Positions 55,895 to 64,000 of a DNA stretch of 64,000 nucleotides are shown in pieces. Made by a program: the position numbers and the translations under genes. The stretch lies in assembly GCF_002277815.1 (NCBI RefSeq), contig NZ_NKJI01000019.1, forward strand, positions 62,001 to 126,000, read 5' to 3'. A model generated the notes under the pieces. That model made no database searches and was not told where the DNA came from. It was given only the letters and a program-made list of their open reading frames with translations. Position 1 is the stretch's first letter; each line of letters opens with the position of its first letter. The DNA comes from Pseudomonas sp. ERMR1:02. Lineage in GTDB: Bacteria > Pseudomonadota > Gammaproteobacteria > Pseudomonadales > Pseudomonadaceae.

Positions 55895-56819
55895 GTGAGC
55901 GCTGACTACCCACGCGACCTGACCGGTTACGGCAGTAACCCTCCTCACCCACACTGGCCGGGCAATGCTCGCATCGCCCTGTCCTTCGTGCTCAATTATG
56001 AAGAAGGTGGCGAGCGCAATATTCTGCACGGCGACAAAGAATCCGAAGCCTTCCTCTCGGAAATGGTCTCGGCGCAGCCGCTGCAAGGCGCGCGCAACAT
56101 GAGCATGGAATCCCTTACGAGTATGGCAGCCGTGCTGGCGTCTGGCGGATTCTGAAACTGTTCAAGGAATTCGACATTCCGTTGACCATCTTTGCCGTGG
56201 CCATGGCCGCCAGCGTCACCCGGACGTTATCCGTGCCATGGTCGATGCCGGCCATGAGATCTGCAGCCACGGCTACCGCTGGATTGATTACCAGTACATG
56301 GACGAAGCGCAGGAACGCGAGCACATGCTCGAAGCGATCCGCATCCTCACCGAAATCACTGGCGAGCGTCCGCTGGGCTGGTACACCGGCCGCACTGGCC
56401 CGAACACTCGTCGCCTGGTGATGGAAGAAGGTGGTTTCCTCTACGACAGCGACACCTACGACGATGACCTGCCCTACTGGGAACCGAACAACCCGACCGG
56501 CAAACCGCACCTGGTGATCCCGTACACCCTGGACACCAACGACATGCGCTTCACCCAAGTCCAGGGTTTCAACAAGGGCGACGATTTCTTCGAATACCTC
56601 AAAGATGCGTTCGACGTGCTGTACGCCGAAGGCGCCGAAGCACCGAAGATGCTATCGATCGGCCTGCATTGCCGCCTGATTGGCCGTCCGGCGCGTCTGG
56701 CCTCGCTCAAGCGTTTTATCGAATACGCTAAAAGTCATGAACAGGTGTGGTTCAGCCGTCGCGTCGACATCGCTCGCCACTGGCAAGAAACCCACCCGTA
56801 CCAAGGGGCTGCCAAATGA
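55895..56819 (+). CDS. puuE: Allantoinase PuuE (polysaccharide-deacetylase fold), two frameshifts
   Basis: Restoring a T at 56115 and a C at 56210 gives a 308-residue enzyme from the GTG at 55895. The motifs are SFVLNYEEGGE, SMESLYEYGSRAGVWRIL (repaired), MVDAGHEICSHGYRWIDYQ, TGERPLGWYTGRTGPNTRRL, and SIGLHCRLIGRPAR. It opens the allantoin ring to allantoate in Pseudomonas purine breakdown. Its stop overlaps the uraD start (ATGA). It is first gene of the purine operon, with GAAGGA before the GTG. Confidence 0.9.
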
Positions 56820-57331
56820 GCACCTTTCAAACCCTGAAACCATCGACCCTGAGCCGCGACACCTTCGTCAAAGCCTTTGCCGATATCTATGAACATTCGC
56901 CATGGGTGGCCGAGAAGGCCTTCGACCTGGGCCAGGACGCTTCGATCGACGAGATTGAAACCCTGCACCAGCGCATGAGCGACATCCTGTTGAGCGCCGA
57001 TCACGCCAGTCAGCTGGCATTGATCAACGCTCACCCGGACCTGGCCGGCAAAGCTGCCGTCCAGGGAGAGTTGACCGAAGCCAGCACCAATGAACAGGCT
57101 GGCGCCGGTATTCACCAATGCACGGCCGAAGAGTTTTCTCGCTTCACCGAGCTGAACGACGCCTATAAAGCCAAGTTCAAGTTTCCCTTCATCATGGCGG
57201 TAAAAGGCAGCAACCGGCATCAGATCCTCGCAGCGTTCGAAACGCGCATTCACAATTCGGTGGAGACCGAGTTCAAGTGCGCGCTGGTGGAGATCAACAA
57301 GATCGCCCTGTTCCGATTACTGACCCTATAG
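56816..57331 (+). CDS. uraD: OHCU decarboxylase UraD
   Basis: A 171-residue helical enzyme with the catalytic His73 in LINAHPDLAGK and the C-terminal block SRFTELNDAYKAKFKFPFIMAVKG. It decarboxylates 2-oxo-4-hydroxy-4-carboxy-5-ureidoimidazoline to S-allantoin, directly after HiuH. Its ATG is translationally coupled to puuE. The upstream frame start at 56747 lies inside puuE and is not used. Confidence 0.94.
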   Translation: MSTFQTLKPSTLSRDTFVKAFADIYEHSPWVAEKAFDLGQDASIDEIETLHQRMSDILLSADHASQLALINAHPDLAGKAAVQGELTEASTNEQAGAGIHQCTAEEFSRFTELNDAYKAKFKFPFIMAVKGSNRHQILAAFETRIHNSVETEFKCALVEINKIALFRLLTL

Positions 57332-57419
57332 CGAACCTGGCCCGAGTGTTCTTGAACGCAAAAAACACCCAGGGCCTCGCAAGCATCCCAAGCCAACTAA
57401 TTAAAGGCAGACAAGAAGA

Positions 57420-58415
57420 ATGAAAGCTTACGCCGTACCTTTCGAGAAGTTCGTCAACCTGGCCGACGCCCGCCTGGGCACCAAAATCATCTCGGTCACC
57501 GATGACTGGTTCGCCGACGCCAATCGTCTGTTCCAACCGACCCCGGCCGTATGGAAGGAGGGCGTGTTCGATGACAACGGCAAGTGGATGGATGGCTGGG
57601 AATCGCGCCGCAAGCGCTTCGAAGGTTACGACAGCGCGGTGATCCGCCTGGGCGTGCCGGGCTCGATCAAAGGCGTGGACATCGACACTTCATTCTTCAC
57701 CGGCAACTTCCCGCCGTCCGCCTCCCTGGAAGCCTGCTTCCTGGCTGAAGGCGAGCCGACCGAAACCACCCAATGGGTTGAAGTGCTGTCCGCCGTCGAG
57801 CTGCAAGGCAACAGCCACCACTACCACGAGATCAGCAACGATCAGGCCTTCAGCCACCTGCGCTTCAACATCTACCCGGATGGCGGCGTGGCCCGTCTGC
57901 GTGTGTACGGCGTGCCGCACCGCGACTGGTCGGCTGTGGGCGACAACGAACAGGTCGACCTGGCTGCTGCCCTGAACGGCGGTCGCGCCCTCGCCTGCTC
58001 CGACGAACACTTCGGCCGCATGAGCAACATCCTCAACCCGGGCCGTGGCATCAACATGGGCGATGGTTGGGAAACCGCACGTCGTCGTACCCCGGGCAAT
58101 GACTGGGTCATCGTCGCACTGGGTCATCCGGGCGAGATCGAGAAAATCATCGTCGATACCCTGCACTTCAAGGGCAACTACCCGGACAGCTGCTCGATCC
58201 AGGGCGCTTTCGTGAAGGGCGGAACCGACAGCCAGATCGAAACCCAATCGCTGTTCTGGCGCGAACTGCTGCCAAGCCAGAAGCTGGAAATGCACGCCGA
58301 ACACACCTTCGCAGAACAGATCAAGGCCCTGGGCCCAATCACCCACATCCGCCTGAACGTGTTCCCGGATGGTGGTGTAAGCCGCCTGCGCCTCCTCGGC
58401 AAGGTCGCTAAATAA
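57420..58415 (+). CDS. alc: Allantoicase Alc
   Basis: A 331-residue enzyme with two tandem jelly-roll domains; each carries the allantoicase pattern (SRRKRFEGYDSAVIRLGVPG, RFNIYPDGGVARLRVYG; and ARRRTPGNDWVIVALGHPG, RLNVFPDGGVSRLRLLG). It hydrolyses allantoate to ureidoglycolate and urea. It follows uraD by 88 bases. The internal repeat is strong evidence for the family. Confidence 0.95.
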   Translation: MKAYAVPFEKFVNLADARLGTKIISVTDDWFADANRLFQPTPAVWKEGVFDDNGKWMDGWESRRKRFEGYDSAVIRLGVPGSIKGVDIDTSFFTGNFPPSASLEACFLAEGEPTETTQWVEVLSAVELQGNSHHYHEISNDQAFSHLRFNIYPDGGVARLRVYGVPHRDWSAVGDNEQVDLAAALNGGRALACSDEHFGRMSNILNPGRGINMGDGWETARRRTPGNDWVIVALGHPGEIEKIIVDTLHFKGNYPDSCSIQGAFVKGGTDSQIETQSLFWRELLPSQKLEMHAEHTFAEQIKALGPITHIRLNVFPDGGVSRLRLLGKVAK

Positions 58416-58421
58416 CACGAT

Positions 58422-58525
58422 GATCGTTCCCACGCTCCGCGTGGGAATGCATACCGTGACGCTCTGCGTCACAGTGGACGCGGAGCGTCCATGGCGGCGT
58501 TCCCACGCAGAGCGTGGGAACGATC
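58422..58525. repeat. GTTCCCACGC-type palindromic repeat, copy 2
   Basis: It shares the same termini as the copy at 25241. It lies between alc and allA, within one operon, so transcription must pass through it. Confidence 0.85.
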
Positions 58526-58551
58526 AAATTCAAAAGATTAAGAAGACCAGC

Positions 58552-59085
58552 ATGCGCACATTGACGATTGAACCGCTGACCAAAGAAGCCTTCGCCCCTT
58601 TCGGTGACGTCATCGAAACCGACGGCAGCGATCACTTCATGATCAACAACGGTTCAACCATGCGCTTCCACAAACTGGCGACGGTGGAAACCGCAACGCC
58701 AGAGGACAAGGCGATTATCAGCATCTTCCGCGCCGACGCGCAGGACATGCCGCTGACCGTCAGCATGCTGGAGCGTCACCCGCTGGGCAGCCAGGCTTTC
58801 ATTCCGCTGCTCGGCAACCCCTTTCTGATTGTGGTCGCGCCACTTGGCGATGAACCTGTATCAGGCTTGGTCCGCGCCTTCGTCACCAACGGCAGGCAGG
58901 GCATTAATTACCATCGCGGCGTTTGGCACCATCCGGTGCTGACGATCGAAAAGCGGGATGACTTCCTGGTGGTTGATCGCAGTGGCACAGGCAATAACTG
59001 CGATGAGCATTTTTTCAAAGAGGATGAGCGTTTGATCCTCGCCCCCACCAATAAGAGAAGGTCTGATCACTCGACAACAGAGTGA
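58552..59085 (+). CDS. allA: Ureidoglycolate lyase AllA
   Basis: A 177-residue cupin. It starts MRTLTIEPLTKEAFAPFGDVIE and contains the family segment MLERHPLGSQAFIPL, then INYHRGVWHHPVLTI with the metal-region His residues, and NCDEHFF. It splits ureidoglycolate into glyoxylate and urea, the end of the pathway. The frame continues upstream into the palindromic repeat, but ATG 58552 is the clear start. Confidence 0.93.
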   Translation: MRTLTIEPLTKEAFAPFGDVIETDGSDHFMINNGSTMRFHKLATVETATPEDKAIISIFRADAQDMPLTVSMLERHPLGSQAFIPLLGNPFLIVVAPLGDEPVSGLVRAFVTNGRQGINYHRGVWHHPVLTIEKRDDFLVVDRSGTGNNCDEHFFKEDERLILAPTNKRRSDHSTTE

Positions 59086-59104
59086 CAGGCGAGAGGTAAA
59101 GACT

Positions 59105-60405
59105 GTGGAAGCACATCTGTTGGAATGGCTGAACCTGAGCGTGCGCTGGGTTCATATGATTACCGGTGTGGCCTGGATCGGCGCGTCGTTCTATTTCGTC
59201 TGGCTGGAAAACAACCTCAATCGGGTCAACCCGAAAAGCGGTCTGGCCGGTGATTTGTGGGCGATCCACGGCGGCGGTATCTACCACCTGGAAAAATACA
59301 AACTGGCTCCACCGACCATGCCGGACAACCTGCACTGGTTCAAATGGGAAGCCTACTTCACCTGGATGTCGGGGATCGCGCTGCTATGCGTGGTGTTCTA
59401 CTCCAACCCGACGCTCTATCTGCTGGCTCCCGGCAGCACCCTGAGCGGCCCTGAAGGCGTGGCCATCGGTATCGGCTCGCTGTTCATCGGCTGGTTCATC
59501 TACTCCTTCCTCTGCGACTCGGCCCTGGGCAAACGCCCTGCACTGCTCGGCTTTATCCTGTTCGTACTGATCATCGGCGCCGCCTATGGCTTCAGCAAAG
59601 TCTTCAGCGGTCGCGGTGCGTACCTGCACGTCGGTGCGATCATCGGCACCATCATGGTCGGCAACGTGTTCCGCATCATCATGCCGGCGCAACGCGCACT
59701 GGTAGCGGCCATCGCCGAGAACCGCACGCCCGATCCGGCGCTGCCGGCCAAAGGCCTGCTGCGTTCGCGTCACAACAACTACTTCACCTTGCCGGTGCTG
59801 TTCATCATGATCAGCAACCACTTCCCGAGCACCTACGGCAGCCAGTACAACTGGCTGATCCTGGCCGGGATCGCGGTGCTGGCGGTGTTGGTGCGTCACT
59901 ACTTCAACACCCGTCATGACAGCCACAAGTTTGCCTGGACCCTGCCAGTGGCAGCGGTGGGCATGATCAGCCTGGCTTACGTCACCGGCCCTGCGCCGAT
60001 GAACAGCCCGGAAGTGGCCAAGACACCCGCCAAGATCGAATACCAGCCGCTGCCGGAAACAGCAGTGGGCGGTGGTCTGAAACCGGCTGAAGCCAAACCT
60101 GCCGGGACTCCGGCAGCCGCACCGGCGCAAGCGTCCAACGCAGGTCCGGGCTTCGACAAGGTGCACAGCGTGATTCAGGAACGCTGCGCGGTTTGCCACT
60201 CGGCCAAACCGACCAGCCCGTTGTTCAGCGCGGCTCCGGCCGGGGTGATGTTTGACACCCCGAGCAGATCCGCCAGAACGCCGCGCGGATCCAGGCTCAA
60301 GCCGTCACCAGCCAGATCATGCCACTGGGCAACATCACCCAGATGACCCAGCAGGAACGTGACTTGATCGGCGCCTGGATTGTTCAGGGTGCCCCGACCA
60401 ATTAA
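59105..60405 (+). CDS. puuD: Membrane urate oxidase PuuD with C-terminal cytochrome c, one frameshift
   Basis: Restoring a G at 60262 gives a 433-residue protein. The N-terminal about 300 residues form an eight-helix membrane domain (DUF989), beginning LEWLNLSVRWVHMITGVAWIGASFYFVWLENN. A Pro/Ala-rich linker (about 320-350) leads to a cytochrome c domain with heme site CAVCH (361-365) and a Met ligand in QIMPLGNITQMT. PuuD oxidises urate to 5-hydroxyisourate and passes electrons to the respiratory chain, supplying HiuH. It starts at a GTG with AGAGG before it, 19 bases after allA. Confidence 0.92.
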
Positions 60406-60417
60406 TCGTTAAAAGCT

Positions 60418-60505
60418 TCGCGGGCAAGCCTCGCTCCTACGGATTTACGTCGTTCACAAATGATGCGACCGACCCAATGCCTGTAGGAGCGAAGCTTGCT
60501 CGCGA
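60418..60505. repeat. REP inverted pair
   Basis: Opposed REP units lie between puuD and the urate permease gene. Confidence 0.85.
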
Positions 60506-60567
60506 ACAGCCGCTACGCGGTCCCCCTGATACAAAAATCACAAGAACAAAAAGATCCGAGGTGTTGC

Positions 60568-61920
60568 ATGTCCGAGCTATCCGAAGCGCGCATCCCCGAC
60601 GCACCCGCCATTCAGCGTTTGCCCCTTTTGCAACTGATCCTGGTTGGCCTGCAACACGTTCTGCTGATGTACGGCGGAGCCATCGCGGTGCCGCTGATCA
60701 TCGGACAGGCCGCTGGCCTGAGTCGTGAAGAAATCGCCTTCCTGATCAACGCCGACCTGCTGGTCGCCGGCATTGCCACCATCGTGCAATCGCTGGGCAT
60801 CGGCCCCATGGGCATCCGCATGCCAGTGATGATGGGCGCCAGTTTCGCCGCCGTCGGCAGCATGGTCGCCATGGCCGGCATGCCTGGCATCGGCCTGCAA
60901 GGGATCTTCGGCGCGACCATCGCCGCCGGGTTCTTCGGCATGCTCATCGCGCCGTTCATGTCCAAAGTCGTACGCTTCTTCCCGCCGCTGGTGACCGGCA
61001 CGGTCATCACCTCGATCGGCTTGTCACTGTTCCCCGTTGCCGTTAACTGGGCCGGCGGCGGCGCCCAGGCCGCTCAATTCGGTTCCCCGATCTACTTGAC
61101 CATTGCGGCGCTGGTGTTGGGCACCATCCTGTTGGTGCATCGCTTCATGCGCGGTTTCTGGGTCAATATTTCCGTGCTGATCGGCATGTGCCTGGGCTAC
61201 GTGCTTTGCGGTCTGATCGGCATGGTCGACCTCAGTGGCATGGCGCAGGCGCCGTGGCTGCAATTCGTCACCCCGCTGCATTTCGGCATGCCGAAATTCG
61301 AACTCGCTCCAATCCTTTCGATGTGCCTGGTGGTGGTGATCATCTTCGTCGAGTCCACCGGGATGTTCCTGGCGCTGGGCAAGATCACAGGTCAAGAAGT
61401 CTGCCCGCGCATGCTGCGTCGTGGCTTGCTGTGCGATGCCGGCGCTTCGTTCTTCGCCGGTTTCTTCAACACCTTCACCCACTCCTCGTTCGCGCAGAAC
61501 ATCGGCCTGGTGCAGATGACCGGCGTGCGCTGCCGTTCGGTGACCATCGTTGCCGGTGGTTTGCTGATCGTGCTGAGTCTGTTGCCAAAAGCAGCATTCC
61601 TCGTGGCCTCGATTCCACCGGCAGTGCTCGGTGGTGCGGCGATTGCGATGTTCGGCATGGTCGCCGCCACCGGAATCAAGATTCTTCAGGAAGCCGACAT
61701 CGGTGACCGTCGCAACCAGTTGCTGGTGGCGGTGAGCATCGGCATGGGCCTGATCCCGGTGGTGCGTCCGGAGTTTTTCGCCCACCTGCCCGTGTGGATG
61801 AGCCCGATCACCCACAGCGGCATCGCCATGGCCACCCTTAGCGCCCTGTCGTTGAACCTGCTGTTCAACATCCTTGGCGGTAGCGAACGCGCCGCCGCCA
61901 ACGACTGCCACGCCCACTAA
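60568..61920 (+). CDS. uacT: NCS2 urate/xanthine permease
   Basis: A 450-residue permease of the NAT/NCS2 family with 14 predicted helices. Diagnostic sequence includes LVGLQHVLLMYGGAIAVPLIIG, the helix-8 acid in VVIIFVESTGMFLALG, NTFTHSSFAQNIGLVQMTGV and the MFGMVAATGI region. It should import urate or xanthine to feed the pathway just upstream. The name uacT is used by analogy with the E. coli urate transporter and is not certain. ATG 60568 lies eight bases after GAGG. Confidence 0.88.
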   Translation: MSELSEARIPDAPAIQRLPLLQLILVGLQHVLLMYGGAIAVPLIIGQAAGLSREEIAFLINADLLVAGIATIVQSLGIGPMGIRMPVMMGASFAAVGSMVAMAGMPGIGLQGIFGATIAAGFFGMLIAPFMSKVVRFFPPLVTGTVITSIGLSLFPVAVNWAGGGAQAAQFGSPIYLTIAALVLGTILLVHRFMRGFWVNISVLIGMCLGYVLCGLIGMVDLSGMAQAPWLQFVTPLHFGMPKFELAPILSMCLVVVIIFVESTGMFLALGKITGQEVCPRMLRRGLLCDAGASFFAGFFNTFTHSSFAQNIGLVQMTGVRCRSVTIVAGGLLIVLSLLPKAAFLVASIPPAVLGGAAIAMFGMVAATGIKILQEADIGDRRNQLLVAVSIGMGLIPVVRPEFFAHLPVWMSPITHSGIAMATLSALSLNLLFNILGGSERAAANDCHAH

Positions 61921-61938
61921 CAGGCAAACACAAAACCC

Positions 61939-62036
61939 TGTAGGAGCGAGCCTGCTCGCGATGGTCGCTAACGATAAGGCGCTGTTGGTTGGATAAACGC
62001 GGCGCTCTCAAGTCCATCGCGAGCTCGCTCCTACAG
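61939..62036. repeat. REP inverted pair
   Basis: Opposed REP units lie between the urate permease and the first porin. Confidence 0.85.
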
Positions 62037-62086
62037 GGTCGGGGGTTGCCTGCGCCTTGCAAAAATAAAACAAGAGGGAGTAACAG

Positions 62087-62871
62087 ATGATTCGGACACA
62101 GACAAACCTGTTGTTGGGAGGGGGTCTTTTGGCCGCGACTCAAGCCATGGCCGGCGATTTGCTGCTGTGGCAAACCAACAGCTTGAGCTATCTGTACGGC
62201 AAGGATTTCGCGATCAACCCGTCGATCCAGCAGACGATAACCTTCGAACACGCCGACCGCTGGAAGTACGGCGACAACTTCCTGTTCGTCGACAGCACCT
62301 ACTACAACGGCGAGAAAGACCGGAGAAAGGCGTTCACGCCTATTACGGCGAATTCAGCCCGCGCCTCTCCTTCGGCAAAATCCTCGACCGCCGTTTCGAA
62401 TTCGGCCCGATCAAGGACGTGTTGCTGGCCATGACCTACGAGAATGGCGAAGACGACAGCGAGGCCTATCTGATTGGCCCCGGTTTCGACCTCGCGGTAC
62501 CGGGCTTCAACTTTTTCACCTTGAACTTCTACTATCGCCAGACCGAAGGCTCGCGTCCCGGCGATGATGTCTGGCAGATCACGCCGGCCTGGTCCTACAC
62601 CCTGCCATTGGGCAACTCGAACCTGTTGATCGACGGCTACATCGACTGGGTCGTGGATAACGACCAGAACTCCCATGGCACCTATCACGCCAACCTGCAC
62701 TTCAACCCGCAGATCAAATACGACCTGGGCAAGGCCCTGGGCTGGCGGGAGAAACAGGTGTATGTCGGCGCCGAGTACAGCTACTGGAAAGACAAGTACG
62801 GCATCGAAAATAACGCCAATCTCGACACCCATGAAAGCACCACCAGCCTGCTGGTGAAGGTGCATTTCTAA
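62087..62871 (+). CDS. OmpK/Tsx-type nucleoside porin 1, one frameshift
   Basis: Restoring a C at 62320 gives a 261-residue outer-membrane protein. Residues 1-23 are a signal peptide (LLLGGGLLAATQAMA). Then come alternating beta-strands with aromatic girdles (YGDNFLFVDSTYYNG; YYGEFSPRLSFGKI), ending in Phe (LLVKVHF), the outer-membrane assembly signal. Relatives are nucleoside-specific channel-forming proteins. Placed after the urate permease, it likely admits purines. GAGGGAG precedes the ATG. Confidence 0.85.
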
Positions 62872-63241
62872 GATGACCCGCAACCGTGCGCCAAACCTGT
62901 CGTCGGTGCGCTGTTGCGGGGCACTTGAGACCTGGCCGAGGAGTCAGTATTCTCCGCGGCCGCCTGAATCCGCTTTAAAAAAAAGCCCGGATTTAAATCC
63001 TGACCAGAAAGCCAACTTATCCCGGCTCTGGACGGTACCAAGGCATTCCCACCCCCCTCTCAATCGACTGCTCAAGAGCCGCCGAGCGGGAGTTATTTGT
63101 TTTCAGAAAGCCTTGGCGCAGCTCTTGCTAACAGCACTAAAGCTGACCGATTGGATGATTTTTACAGCTACAGAAAAAGGCGCCACACCAGAGCGTCGAC
63201 CTTAAAAAAACGTGAAACCACTACTTTTTTGGAGCAACCGA

Positions 63242-64000
63242 ATGAAACGCACGTGCACTAGCCTGATGCTGGCTGGATCAATGCTGGCGGGGGCCAGGCC
63301 ATGGCCGGCGACTTGCTGCAATGGCAGAACAACAGCTTGACTTACCTGTATGGCAAGGACTTCCAGGTCAACCCACGAATTCAGCAGACGGTGACCTTCG
63401 AACACGCCGATGGCTGGAAATACGGCGACAACTTCTTCTTCATCGACAAGATCTTCTACAACGGCAAGCCAGATGCTTTCGCGGGTGAAAATACTTACTA
63501 CGGCGAATTCAGCCCGCGCCTGTCATTCGGCAAGATCTTCGACCAGAAGCTCGAGTTCGGCCCGATCAAGGACGTCCTGCTGGCCATGACCTATGAGTTC
63601 GGCGAGAACGACACCGAGTCGTACCTGATCGGTCCAGGCTTCGACCTGGCCATCCCGGGCTTCGACTACTTCCAGTTGAACTTCTACAACCGTCACACCG
63701 AAGGCAGCCGCCCGGGTGACAACATCTGGCAGGTCACGCCGGTCTGGTCCTACACCATCCCGGTGGGCGATTCGAGCATCCTCATCGACGGTTTCATGGA
63801 TTGGGTAGTCGACAACGACGTAAACAAAAAAGGCGAATACCACGCCAACCTGCACTTTAATCCGCAGATCAAGTACGACCTGGGCAAGGCGCTGAACCTG
63901 GGCGAGAAGCAGTTGTACGTCGGTGTCGAATACGACTACTGGAAAAACAAATACGGTATCGAAGACAGCCAGGGCTTCAAGACCGATCAGAGCGCGACCA
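63242..64000 (+). CDS. OmpK/Tsx-type nucleoside porin 2 (partial), one frameshift
   Basis: A second copy about 75% alike to the first over the aligned part, running off the right edge. Adding a G in the G-run at 63289-63293 restores the signal peptide-to-barrel reading frame. The sequence is MKRTCTSLMLAGSMLAGGQAMAG, then DLLQWQNNSLTYLYG, as in copy 1. Later motifs (YGEFSPRLSFGKIF, TEGSRPGDNIWQVTP, HANLHFNPQIKYDLGKAL) match copy 1. The two copies are a tandem duplication. The 370-base gap before it (62872-63241) shows no gene. Confidence 0.85.

Noticed and set aside
1..64000. CRISPR arrays, insertion sequences or prophage genes
   Set aside because: No regularly spaced direct repeats with unique spacers, no transposase or integrase reading frame, and no phage structural genes were found.

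Overview
The window reads as chromosomal DNA of a fluorescent Pseudomonas (P. fluorescens group). The evidence is high GC with Pseudomonas codon habits, many REP-type inverted repeats, the tesA-ybbA-ybbP, mtnBDC, aroC and prmB blocks, and a complete Pseudomonas-style urate-to-ureidoglycolate pathway.

Layout. 1-4 kb: start of tesA, the ybbA/ybbP transporter and greB. 4-6.5 kb: small conserved genes, a truncated serine hydrolase remnant and a 14-nt tRNA-Ser 3'-end remnant. 6.5-15.6 kb: a short-chain polyhydroxybutyrate (PHB) cluster with PhaR repressor, phasin, a DUF3141 hydrolase, an AraC regulator (PhbR) and phbB-phbA-phbC. It ends near an intact tRNA-Ser(GGA) that shares the 14-nt repeat, so the PHB block may be an old tRNA-inserted island. 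16.7-24 kb: crotonase, plsC, CorA, a class I amidotransferase and a fadI/fadJ-like beta-oxidation pair. 24-29 kb: a cytochrome c and the transglutaminase / alpha-E / ATP-grasp trio. 29-35 kb: rraB, speE, ankyrin protein, acyl-CoA synthetase and small proteins. 35-40 kb: methionine salvage (mtnC, mtnD, mtnB), an MFS carrier and aroC. 40-48 kb: alpha/beta hydrolase, prmB, isochorismatase-like protein, Smr protein, folE, glutaredoxin-like protein, an AzgA-type purine permease and a LysE exporter. 48.4-55.0 kb: an unusual three-gene toxin-like locus. 55-64 kb: hiuH divergent from puuE-uraD-alc-allA-puuD-urate permease, then two OmpK/Tsx-like porins.

Most novel part: the 48.4-55.0 kb locus. It encodes a roughly 1085-residue protein that joins a hydrophobic segment like the TcdA/TcdB-Mcf pore region to glycine/aspartate calcium-binding-like repeats. 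Two paralogous proteins of about 525-535 residues follow on the same strand. They have disordered Pro/Ser-rich N-termini, each with a conserved basic KRPR motif, and a shared C-terminal domain I do not recognise.

Quality caveat: thirteen genes are interrupted by about 24 frameshifts. Every one is repaired by adding one base back, usually in a short homopolymer, and every complete repaired gene then has an intact length. This pattern points to sequencing or assembly undercalls rather than real decay, so these genes are annotated as full-length with the breakpoints given. Purine genes at 46 kb and 55 kb share the palindrome TTGTATACAA upstream, suggesting one purine-responsive regulator.
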